In this document: positions 7,770-14,366 of the stretch, piece after piece
Position numbering within the stretch: the stretch's first letter is position 1
Layout: each line of letters starts with the position of its first letter
From: Paracoccaceae bacterium
Lineage (GTDB): Bacteria; Pseudomonadota; Alphaproteobacteria; Rhodobacterales; Rhodobacteraceae
NCBI GenBank assembly: GCA_015487255.1
Contig: WFQA01000193.1
Coordinates: 1-21,993 of the forward strand
Direction of reading: 5' to 3'
DNA length: 21,993 nt
Notes under the pieces: generated by a model
Database searches by the model: none
What the model saw: the letters and a program-made list of their open reading frames with translations, nothing else
Told to the model about the DNA's origin: nothing
Made by a program: the position numbers and the translations under genes

Positions 7770-8219
7770 TTATATTATGAAGTCGGTGCCATCACCGCCA
7801 GTGCGCTGCACACCGGCATCCTGCGCCCGCTGGCACATATCCTCCAGTGTGATCTTGTCCAACCGCGCCAGCATTTCGTTATGAAATTCCGCCCAGATCG
7901 GTTGGATTATCTTCTGGCTCAGCTCGGAAACCGACTCCATTTTGTCGTCTTCATTCTCCAAATCCTCGATCACCCGCAGCACATCGCCAAGGGTGAGCCG
8001 CCGCCGCTCCATCGCCAGGGTATAACCGCCCTTTGGCCCGCGCACCCCCTTCAAAACCCCGCGCTTGACCAAAAATTGCAACACCTGCTCCAGATAGCGG
8101 CTCTGGATCCCCTGCCGCTCGGTAATGTCTTTGGATTGCACCGGGTTGGGCCGGGCATTATAGGCCACATCCAGCACCGCCTCGAGCGCAAGGCTGGATT
8201 TTTTTGATAACAGATACAT
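7770..8219 (-). CDS. Rrf2-family transcriptional regulator without the IscR cysteine triad
   Basis: A 149-residue protein with the Rrf2 winged-helix pattern: MYLLSKKSSLALEAVLDVAY, the recognition region IQSRYLEQVLQFLVKRGVL and the wing KGVRGPKGGYTLA. Family members include IscR, NsrR, RsrR and CymR. Only one cysteine is present (in DMCQRAQ, far C-terminal), so the three-cysteine [2Fe-2S] ligand set of IscR/NsrR is missing and an iron-sulfur cluster is unlikely. That resembles CymR, which controls cysteine metabolism, and the gene is directly followed by cysK. The ATG immediately follows the TAA stop of dut with no gap. Target and signal are inferred from position only. Confidence 0.85.
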   Translation of the reverse strand: MYLLSKKSSLALEAVLDVAYNARPNPVQSKDITERQGIQSRYLEQVLQFLVKRGVLKGVRGPKGGYTLAMERRRLTLGDVLRVIEDLENEDDKMESVSELSQKIIQPIWAEFHNEMLARLDKITLEDMCQRAQDAGVQRTGGDGTDFII

Positions 8220-8660
8220 TTATCCCCCCGTTGAACCAAATCCATTGGCACCCCGGTCACTGGTTGCCAATTCTTCCACCTCCTGCCAGGTGCAGCGGGT
8301 GACCGGCGCCAGAACCATCTGCGCGATCCGCGCTCCATGCTGCACGGTATAAGGCGCGTTGCCCATGTTGATCAGGATAACGCCGATCTCGCCGCGATAG
8401 TCACTGTCGATCGTGCCCGGCGCGTTAACCATGCTCACCCCGTGTTTCAGCGCCAGGCCCGAGCGCGGCCTGATCTGGATTTCATAACCGGGCGGGATTT
8501 CCAGCGCCAGCCCGGTGGGCACCAGCCGCCGCTCCAGCACTTGCAGCTCAAACGAACCGCTCTTTACAAAAGCGCGCAGGTCCATCCCCGCCGCGCCGTC
8601 GCTTTCATATCGTGGCAAGGCCACACCCGCGCGCAGCCGCTTGATCTTCACCACGCTCAT
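8220..8660 (-). CDS. dut: dUTP diphosphatase
   Basis: A 146-residue trimeric-type dUTPase that hydrolyses dUTP to dUMP and pyrophosphate, keeping uracil out of DNA and feeding thymidylate synthesis. All five family motifs are visible in order: AAGMDLRA, RPRSGLA, NAPGTIDSDYRGEIG (with the catalytic Asp), GARIAQMVLAPV and the C-terminal RGANGFGSTGG with the aromatic Phe that covers the base. The ATG at 8660 is preferred to an upstream in-frame start at 8723 because it makes an ATGA overlap with the coaBC stop and gives the normal length. The coaBC-dut order is widespread in bacteria. Confidence 0.96.
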   Translation of the reverse strand: MSVVKIKRLRAGVALPRYESDGAAGMDLRAFVKSGSFELQVLERRLVPTGLALEIPPGYEIQIRPRSGLALKHGVSMVNAPGTIDSDYRGEIGVILINMGNAPYTVQHGARIAQMVLAPVTRCTWQEVEELATSDRGANGFGSTGG

Positions 8661-9850
8661 AATGCCTCGCTCACCCGTTTGGCCAGTGCCTCGGCCACCT
8701 GGCGCTTGCTCATCCACGGCCATTCCTCGGTCCCGTCCTCGCTGATCAGGGTGATCTGGTTATCAAGCCCGCCCATCACCGGGCGAGGCCCGCCGACATC
8801 ATTGGCCAATATCCAGTCACAACCCTTGCGCAGGCGTTTCTTGCTGGCGTTTTCAAGCACATCATCGGTTTCCGCCGCAAAGCCGATCACCAGCCCCGGC
8901 CGGCCGCTGCCGCGCTGTGAAACGCTGCGCAGAATATCCGGGTTTTCCACCAGCTCCAGCTCGGGCAGTGCCTTGCCCTTTGTCTTTTTGATTTTGCCAT
9001 TGCTGGCGCTGGCCACCCGCCAATCGGCCACCGCCGCGGCAAATACCGCCACGTCAAACTCACCCGCCGCGTTGACCGCCGCTTCCATCTCCAGCGCGGT
9101 CTGCACCTCGATGAGCTTTGCCCCCACAGGCCGCGCCGCATCCGCCGGGCCGGTCACAAACACCACTTCGGCCCCGAGCGCCATAAAGGCCCGGGCGATC
9201 TCGGCCCCTTGCAGACCCGAGGAGCGGTTGGCGATATAGCGCACCGGGTCGATCGGCTCATGGGTTGGCCCCGAGGTCACCAGCACCCGTTTGCCCCGCA
9301 GCACCCCGCCCCCGAGCGCGGTTGTGATCGCGGCCAGAATCTCCTCCGGCTCGGCCATGCGGCCAAAGCCGAACTCGCCGCAGGCCATATCGCCCTCATT
9401 GGGGCCGATGATCAGCCGGTGATCATCGCGCAAGGTTGTAAGGTTGCGCTGTGTTGCCGGGTTTTCCCACATGGCGACATTCATCGCCGGGGCCAGCATG
9501 ACAGGTTTGTTGCCGGCCAGCAATACCGCCGAAGCCAGATCATTGGCCAGCCCGTTGGCCAGCTTGGCGATCAGGTCTGCGGTGGCCGGCGCCACCACCA
9601 CGATATCCGCATCGCGGCTGAGCCGGATATGGCCCATCTCGGCTTCGGCATCGAGGTTGAACAGCTCGTCGCGCACCGGGGTGCCGGCAAGGGCCGATAC
9701 CGAAAGCGGGGTCACAAACTGCGCTGCTGCATTGCTCATTACCGGCACCACCTTTGCGCCGGATTTGCCCAATAGCCGGATCAGCTCCAGCGATTTATAG
9801 GCGGCGATTCCGCCACCAATGATCAGCAATATATTTTTATCTGTCAGCAT
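8657..9850 (-). CDS. coaBC: Bifunctional phosphopantothenoylcysteine decarboxylase/phosphopantothenate-cysteine ligase
   Basis: A 397-residue bifunctional enzyme of coenzyme A synthesis. The N-terminal CoaC flavoprotein half shows GGGIAAYKS (12-20), the catalytic His74 in MGHIRLSR, PAMNVAMW (121-128) and Cys157 in ACGEFGFGRMAEP. The C-terminal CoaB half shows VTSGPTHEPIDPVRYI (191-206), AAAVADW (271-277), a lysine-rich KIKK (286-289) where the CoaB catalytic lysine lies, and PDILRS. The length equals the usual value of about 400. It is the first gene of the leftward cluster that continues into dut by a 4-base overlap. The upstream Shine-Dalgarno is weak. Divergent cobU begins 150 bases away. 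Confidence 0.96.
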   Translation of the reverse strand: MLTDKNILLIIGGGIAAYKSLELIRLLGKSGAKVVPVMSNAAAQFVTPLSVSALAGTPVRDELFNLDAEAEMGHIRLSRDADIVVVAPATADLIAKLANGLANDLASAVLLAGNKPVMLAPAMNVAMWENPATQRNLTTLRDDHRLIIGPNEGDMACGEFGFGRMAEPEEILAAITTALGGGVLRGKRVLVTSGPTHEPIDPVRYIANRSSGLQGAEIARAFMALGAEVVFVTGPADAARPVGAKLIEVQTALEMEAAVNAAGEFDVAVFAAAVADWRVASASNGKIKKTKGKALPELELVENPDILRSVSQRGSGRPGLVIGFAAETDDVLENASKKRLRKGCDWILANDVGGPRPVMGGLDNQITLISEDGTEEWPWMSKRQVAEALAKRVSEAL

Positions 9851-10000
9851 AGCGCCCCGCCATTGACCACCCTGCGGGATTGTAGTTAGTTTTATCCGGC
9901 ATCACAAGTTCACAAGCCCGCGTGGGCAAAACTTTCCGCGATGGCCGGTTTATGCTCACCATATTCCGGTTTTGGCGCCAGCTAGGTTTCAGGAATACCC

Positions 10001-10525
10001 ATGCCGATCCCCGATCTTACTCTTGTCCTTGGCGGTGCCAGCAGCGGCAAATCCTTCTATGCCGAGCGGCTGGTTCTGGCCAGTGGCAAGGCGCCGGTCT
10101 ATCTGGCCACCGCCCAAAGCCATGATGATGAAATGACGGGCAAAATCGCCAGCCACCGCGCCAGGCGCGGCGATGAATGGCAGCTTGTCGAGGCCCCGCT
10201 TGCCATTGCCGGCCGGTTCAGAACCTTCCGACCGGATCAGATCATCCTGCTGGATTGCCTGACGCTCTGGCTCTCAAACCTGATGGCGGCCAAGCGGAAT
10301 ATTGATGCCGAGATCACGGATTTGCTGGCGGCGCTCGAAACCTGCCCGGCACAGGTGGTTGCGGTTTCCAACGAGCTGGGCCTTGGCCTGGTGCCAACCA
10401 CCCCGCTTGGCCGTGCCTTTCGCGATTGGCAGGGGCGTCTCAACCAGCGCATTGCCGCCGAGGCCGGGGCTGTCACCTTCATTGCCGCCGGCCTGCCGCT
10501 GGCGCTGAAAGGGGCTTTGCCATGA
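10001..10525 (+). CDS. cobU: Adenosylcobinamide kinase/adenosylcobinamide-phosphate guanylyltransferase
   Basis: A 174-residue enzyme that phosphorylates adenosylcobinamide and then attaches GMP, in assembly of the nucleotide loop of cobalamin. The P-loop GGASSGKS is at residues 11-18. The family motifs HRARRGDEW, LLDCLTLWLSNLM and VSNELGLGLVP follow in the standard order, and the length is typical. The gene is called cobP in the aerobic pathway nomenclature. AGGAATACCC precedes the ATG. The TGA stop overlaps the next start as ATGA. The 150-base upstream region shows no recognisable cobalamin riboswitch (no B12-box-like sequence), so control by B12 is not evident. Confidence 0.94.
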   Translation: MPIPDLTLVLGGASSGKSFYAERLVLASGKAPVYLATAQSHDDEMTGKIASHRARRGDEWQLVEAPLAIAGRFRTFRPDQIILLDCLTLWLSNLMAAKRNIDAEITDLLAALETCPAQVVAVSNELGLGLVPTTPLGRAFRDWQGRLNQRIAAEAGAVTFIAAGLPLALKGALP

Positions 10526-11109
10526 CCTCCCGCTACTGGTTCATCCGCCACGGACCCACCCATGCGCCGGGCTTTGTTGGCCATAGCGATATTCCGGCGG
10601 ATCTTTCCGATACCGCCACCATCGAGCGGCTTGAAGCCAGCCTGCCCCGGCAGGCCAAAATCACATCATCCGATCTGATGCGCGCCCGCGATACCGCAGC
10701 CGCCATTCGGGGCGGGCGCATATTGCTGCCCGAAATGCCCCAGTTCAAGGAAATGAGTTTTGGTGCATGGGAAGGCAAAACCGCCGTCGAGGTTGCGAAA
10801 TCCGATCCGGAGCTCTCGAGGCAATTCTGGGAAAACCCGGGCGATATCGCCCCGCCGAATGGCGAAAGCTGGAACCAGCTCTCGACGAGGATCAGCAAAG
10901 CGCTGGCACAGCAAAACGCCAATGGCCCGCAAGGAGATATCATCATCGTTGCCCATTTCGCGGTGATTCTGGCGGCTTTGCAACTGGCCACGGGCATGCC
11001 TGCAAAATCGGTTTTCTCATTTAAAATTGACAATTTTTCGATCACCAGGCTGGATTTTTTGCACGCGGCGGGTAATTGGCGGGTAATGGGGGTAAATGCC
11101 CCGCCCTAA
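10522..11109 (+). CDS. Histidine phosphatase family protein (possible alpha-ribazole phosphatase)
   Basis: A 195-residue member of the phosphoglycerate-mutase-like phosphatase branch. RHGPT near the N-terminus (FIRHGPTHAPG) holds the phospho-accepting histidine, FGAWEGK carries a conserved acidic/aromatic stretch, and VAHFAVI holds the second catalytic histidine, with Phe replacing the more common Gly after His. The ATG at 10522 is translationally coupled to cobU by an ATGA overlap. CobC-type alpha-ribazole phosphatases belong to this family and act in the same nucleotide-loop stage as CobU, so that role is the best guess. The family is broad and the substrate is unproven. Confidence 0.8.
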   Translation: MTSRYWFIRHGPTHAPGFVGHSDIPADLSDTATIERLEASLPRQAKITSSDLMRARDTAAAIRGGRILLPEMPQFKEMSFGAWEGKTAVEVAKSDPELSRQFWENPGDIAPPNGESWNQLSTRISKALAQQNANGPQGDIIIVAHFAVILAALQLATGMPAKSVFSFKIDNFSITRLDFLHAAGNWRVMGVNAPP

Positions 11110-11173
11110 AATGGCACCGGCGCAAACGGACCCGTGTTTCATGGCCTTCGATAGTGGTCTTGCGCGAATTATG

Positions 11174-11210
11174 TTGCTCCAATCCCTAAACTACATTATA
11201 TTTGTGTAAT
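11174..11210 (+). promoter_or_regulatory. Predicted soxY promoter with an overlapping dyad
   Basis: TTGCTC (11174-11179) and TATATT (11197-11202) are separated by 17 bases, about 100 bases before the soxY start in an otherwise gene-free gap (11110-11302). An interrupted dyad ATTA-N8-TAAT (11195-11210) covers the -10 and the expected start point. Its spacing resembles the ATTC-N8-GAAT sites I recall for sulfide-responsive ArsR-family repressors (SqrR/BigR type), but the half-site differs by one base. Binding is speculative; the promoter match itself is reasonable. Confidence 0.45.
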
Positions 11211-11302
11211 AGTCCGGCCTTGCGGATCAAAAATTGTTTTGGCCTGTCGGGTGCTGAATGGAATATGCCGCATGTAAAAGCCGGCAAATCAGGGGGTTGC
11301 AA

Positions 11303-11728
11303 ATGAATTTATCAAGAAGGCGGGCATTGGCGCTTGGCGGTGCTGTTGTTACGGTATCGCTGGTTCCGGTCAACATGGCGCTTGCCCTGACCGAGGAAAC
11401 CCAGGGCGTTATCGATGCTTTTACCGGTGGTGCGGCGGTTGCCGAGGGCGGCGTTACGCTGACCATGCCGGAACTGGCGGAAAATGGCGGGGCGGTGCCG
11501 ATGACGGTGGCCGCGCCCGGGGCTGTCAGCATTGTTATTGTTGCCGATGGCAACCCGCGCCCGGAAGTGATTACATTCAATTTTGAGGAGCTGTCGGGAA
11601 ATTCCGAGGCATCCACCCGCATCCGGCTGGCCCAGACCCAGAGCGTTATCGCGGTTGCTGAAATGGCTGACGGCTCGTTTGCCAGCACCTCTGTTGAAGT
11701 AAGCGTAACCCTCGGCGGCTGCGGCTGA
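11303..11728 (+). CDS. soxY: Thiosulfate/sulfur carrier protein SoxY
   Basis: A 141-residue periplasmic protein that carries sulfur intermediates covalently on a C-terminal cysteine. The N-terminus MNLSRRRALALGG is a twin-arginine signal, consistent with Tat export of SoxYZ, with cleavage near MALALTEE. The mature part shows TMPELAENGGAVPMTV and VITFNFEELSG, the typical SoxY beta-sandwich text. It ends VTLGGCG, with the sulfur-binding Cys140 on the swinging arm. The tail as I recall it from Paracoccus is GGCGG, so this one is one glycine shorter. The ATG at 11303 with AGGGGG upstream is chosen over an earlier in-frame start at 11258 that only adds residues before the Tat motif. soxZ follows after 21 bases. 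Confidence 0.93.
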   Translation: MNLSRRRALALGGAVVTVSLVPVNMALALTEETQGVIDAFTGGAAVAEGGVTLTMPELAENGGAVPMTVAAPGAVSIVIVADGNPRPEVITFNFEELSGNSEASTRIRLAQTQSVIAVAEMADGSFASTSVEVSVTLGGCG

Positions 11729-11749
11729 CCTGATGCATCGGAGAAAATA

Positions 11750-12076
11750 ATGGCTATCAAACCACGGATAAAACTACCCAAAACCGCCGCGATCGACGAG
11801 GTTGTTACGGTCAAGACCCTGCTCACCCACAGAATGGAATCCGGCCGCCGCAGAGACCCGGACACCGACGAGATCATCCCCCGGATGATCGTGCATACAT
11901 TCGAGGCGACATTCAACGGCAGGCCTGTCGTTACCTTCAAACCCGAAGGGGCGGTTTCTGAAAACCCCTATTTTGCCTTCAGCCTGAAAGTGCCGGAGGC
12001 GGGGGAGCTGACCTGCGTCTGGACCGATGATGAAGGCGAGGTTTTCGAAGGCTCGAAATCAATCGAAATCGCTTGA
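11750..12076 (+). CDS. soxZ: Sulfur carrier complex subunit SoxZ
   Basis: A 108-residue partner of SoxY. It lacks its own signal peptide and is expected to be exported as a folded heterodimer through the Tat signal on SoxY. Diagnostic stretches are VKTLLTHRMESGRRRD near residue 25, IVHTFEATFNGRPVVTF, the NPYFAFSLKVPEAGEL region and WTDDEGEVF near the C-terminus. GGAGAAAAT lies before the ATG. The gene ends 31 bases before a strong hairpin terminator. With SoxY it forms the carrier on which SoxXA, SoxB and SoxCD act in the full pathway. None of those is in this window. Confidence 0.95.
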   Translation: MAIKPRIKLPKTAAIDEVVTVKTLLTHRMESGRRRDPDTDEIIPRMIVHTFEATFNGRPVVTFKPEGAVSENPYFAFSLKVPEAGELTCVWTDDEGEVFEGSKSIEIA

Positions 12077-12107
12077 CCGTTTGCCACATAACCTGACAGG
12101 GCATAAC

Positions 12108-12149
12108 AAAAAAGGGGAAAGGGCCGCAAAGCCCTTTCCCCGGTTTTTT
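12108..12149. terminator. Bidirectional rho-independent terminator between soxZ and soxF
   Basis: A perfect 11-bp stem GGGGAAAGGGC/GCCCTTTCCCC (12114-12124 and 12131-12141) with a 6-base loop has A-run AAAAAA on the left (12108-12113) and TTTTTT on the right (12144-12149). It therefore has the needed U-tract in both directions and should stop both converging transcripts (soxYZ and soxEF). Confidence 0.92.
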
Positions 12150-12163
12150 CAGGCCAGGTATTA

Positions 12164-13429
12164 TCAGCCGAACATATCGGTGGTAATGCCTTCATACCAG
12201 CCAACCGATTCCTGATAGGTTTGCGCGCGCAGGGCGTCATCCTCACCCGTGTTGGAAATAAAGCCGGATGTCCGGGCGATCTTCTCCGGGGTGGCCTCGT
12301 ATTGCGCCCCGACCTTGACTCCGTCATCAGCGGCAAGCAGCGACCAGCATGTGTTGGAGAACCGCGCCGGGAAGGCCGCACTGCCGGTAAGGGCCGCGCG
12401 AACCGCCATCGCACAGACTTTCGCCTGCGAATTGGCCGAAAAACCGGATTTTGGCATATCGCCCTGCTGGCTGGCATCGCCGAGCACGTAGATGTTTTCA
12501 TCTATTTTCGAGCGCATTTCCTGCGCGGTGACCGGTGCCCAGTTGCCCTCTGTCACCCCGGCGATTTCGGCGATCAGGCCGGCTTTCTGGGCCGGGATAA
12601 CGTTACAAACATCAACCTTTTCCACTTCGCCGTCGATCACCACTTCCATCGCATCGGGGCGCACCTCGACATTGGCACCGCCAAAATCGGGGCCGACGCG
12701 CTCGATCATGCCGCTATAGTGTTTGCTCCAGGCCTCCTCGAACAGGCTTTGCTTGGAGAATTTCTCTTTCGGGTCAACGATAAGGATTTTTGCCGTCGGG
12801 TTGGAACCCTGCAACAAGCTCGCAACCATCGAAACGCGCTCATATGGTCCCGGAGGGCAGCGGAACGGGTTTGGCGGGGCAACCATGGCAAATGTGCCGC
12901 CCTGGGGCATCGATTCGATCTGCGCCTTCAGCAGCTGGGTTTGTGACCCGGCCTTATAGGCATGGGGCATGGCATTCTGGGTTTCAACGCTCCAGCCAGG
13001 CACCGCACCTTCAACAAAATCGATGCCCGGTGATATGATAAGTGCGTCATATGGCACCATGGCGCCACCGGCAAGGGTCACGGTTTTGGCGTCACGGTCC
13101 ACACCGATGGCCCAGTCATGCACAACATTTATATCGTATTCCGCCGCCAGCGTGCCATAGGTGTGGCCGATGGAGGCAAAATCACGAAAACCGCCGATAT
13201 AGAGGTTGGAGAAAAAGCAGGTGTAATAGGTGCGTGTCGGCTCAATAAGGGTTACATTGATCGCCCCTTCGCTATCTTTGGCGATATAACGCGCTGCCGT
13301 GGCACCGCCCGCGCCGCCACCGATAACCACAACATTGGGCTTATGCCCCCCGGCCAATACCATCGGCGCGCTCAATGTTGCCGCAGTGGCAACACCGGCC
13401 CCGATAAATCCGCGTCTGTCCAGTTTCAT
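12164..13429 (-). CDS. soxF: Flavocytochrome c sulfide dehydrogenase, flavoprotein subunit (SoxF/FccB)
   Basis: A 421-residue periplasmic FAD enzyme that oxidises sulfide and passes electrons to its cytochrome partner. The start MKLDRRGFIGAG has a Tat motif. VVVIGGGAGGATAARY (33-48) is the FAD fold. Cys71 in YYTCFFSN matches the cysteine that covalently holds FAD in FccB. Cys191 (PFRCPPGPYER) and Cys361 (SNTCWSLL) match the redox-active disulfide pair, and IYVLGDAS is the second FAD motif. All three functional cysteine sites are thus kept. The ATG at 13429 is chosen over 13441 because GGAGAG lies just before it. The stop is next to the shared terminator. soxE lies 37 bases upstream and should be co-transcribed. 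Confidence 0.92.
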   Translation of the reverse strand: MKLDRRGFIGAGVATAATLSAPMVLAGGHKPNVVVIGGGAGGATAARYIAKDSEGAINVTLIEPTRTYYTCFFSNLYIGGFRDFASIGHTYGTLAAEYDINVVHDWAIGVDRDAKTVTLAGGAMVPYDALIISPGIDFVEGAVPGWSVETQNAMPHAYKAGSQTQLLKAQIESMPQGGTFAMVAPPNPFRCPPGPYERVSMVASLLQGSNPTAKILIVDPKEKFSKQSLFEEAWSKHYSGMIERVGPDFGGANVEVRPDAMEVVIDGEVEKVDVCNVIPAQKAGLIAEIAGVTEGNWAPVTAQEMRSKIDENIYVLGDASQQGDMPKSGFSANSQAKVCAMAVRAALTGSAAFPARFSNTCWSLLAADDGVKVGAQYEATPEKIARTSGFISNTGEDDALRAQTYQESVGWYEGITTDMFG

Positions 13430-13466
13430 ATTACTCTCCATTTGTTGGTGTGATATTTTCTTGTTG

Positions 13467-14171
13467 TTATTCGAATGTTTCCCCGAGCGTTTCGAAATAG
13501 GCCGCCAGTGCGGCTATTTCCTCGTCGGAGAGTCCTTGTGCGGTCATGACCATCACCTCGTTGGTGCGATAACCGCTTTTGTAAGCGTGCAGGGCGATTA
13601 CAAAATCTTCCGGCAACCAGCCGACAATGGCCGGTATGCCGTCATTGCTGCCATCGAGCTGATGGCAGATCACGCATTCACCCGACAGGTATTCGCCGTA
13701 AGCCGGGTCTCCCTCAATCGCCAATATCTCGGGGCTGACAACCGGGTCCCTTGCCGGCAGCACTTCCGGGATATCTGCCATGCCGTCTGAAAACTGGCCC
13801 AAAAAGGCGATCAGGTGGCCCCGCTCTTCCGGGTCGCTGATTCCCCCGAACATCATTGTCGTGCCTGAAATCAGCGATTTCGGGTTTTCGATAAACAGTT
13901 CCAGATGCTCGATATCCCAAACCAGCCCACCGGCAGCGGCCCGTTGCATTGCGTCGGAATAATAGGGGTAATCCTGCCGGGCGGCGAGTGGCCGGCCGAG
14001 AATACCGTTCAGCACCGGGCCGGAGCGGTTGGCGGCATCCTCTCCGACCATATGGCAGGCGCTGCATTTCCTGAAAGCCTCGGCCCCCGCTTCGATATTT
14101 TGCTCTGCGGTTGCAGGTAAGGCCCAGAATGCAATGGAAACCGCCGCCAACCCTTTAATACCAATATGCAA
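13467..14171 (-). CDS. soxE: Dihaem cytochrome c (SoxE/FccA type)
   Basis: A 234-residue secreted cytochrome with two haem-binding sites: CSACH (36-40) and CVICH (166-170). Likely axial methionines are in TTMMFGG (106/107) and in NEVMVM (207/209). A signal peptide occupies residues 1-22 (cleavage after ATA). Two cytochrome c domains in tandem with the flavoprotein gene immediately downstream fit the cytochrome subunit of flavocytochrome c sulfide dehydrogenase. It accepts electrons from SoxF and passes them to the respiratory or photosynthetic chain. The start must be TTG at 14171: there is no in-frame ATG before the signal peptide, an in-frame stop lies a little upstream, and AGGGGTGAAGG provides a ribosome site. 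Haem attachment depends on a Ccm system such as the one whose ccmB is at the window start. Confidence 0.88.
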   Translation of the reverse strand: MHIGIKGLAAVSIAFWALPATAEQNIEAGAEAFRKCSACHMVGEDAANRSGPVLNGILGRPLAARQDYPYYSDAMQRAAAGGLVWDIEHLELFIENPKSLISGTTMMFGGISDPEERGHLIAFLGQFSDGMADIPEVLPARDPVVSPEILAIEGDPAYGEYLSGECVICHQLDGSNDGIPAIVGWLPEDFVIALHAYKSGYRTNEVMVMTAQGLSDEEIAALAAYFETLGETFE

Positions 14172-14224
14172 TTTGAAACCTTCACCCCTGTTATTTTATC
14201 TGTTGTTTTTATTTACAAGAATAC

Positions 14225-14275
14225 AGCGTAAAATGATTCCTGATGTCAGTCAACCTTTTTACATATACCTGATGT
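14225..14275 (-). promoter_or_regulatory. Predicted soxEF promoter with a direct repeat
   Basis: Read on the minus strand, TTGACT (14253-14248) and TACGCT (14230-14225) are separated by 17 bases, giving a start about 47 bases before the TTG codon of soxE. Two copies of the octamer ACATCAGG (minus strand; 14246-14239 and 14275-14268) start 29 bases apart, one within the spacer and one just upstream of the -35. They could be activator or repressor sites. The A+T-rich gap 14172-14366 otherwise holds no convincing gene. Confidence 0.4.
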
Positions 14276-14366
14276 TAAATAGAGTCAGGGTAGAATAGAG
14301 CGATGGCGGGGCCAAAGATTGTGCTGGCCGCACCGGCTCGAATATGCCTGATACTTGGTGGTTTTC

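Noticed and set aside
9851..10000. Possible cobalamin riboswitch upstream of cobU
   Set aside because: The gap is short and no B12-box-like sequence or matching helices could be found.
9922..10125. 67-codon plus-strand frame crossing the start of cobU
   Set aside because: Overlaps cobU in another frame; no domain and no ribosome site better than that of cobU.
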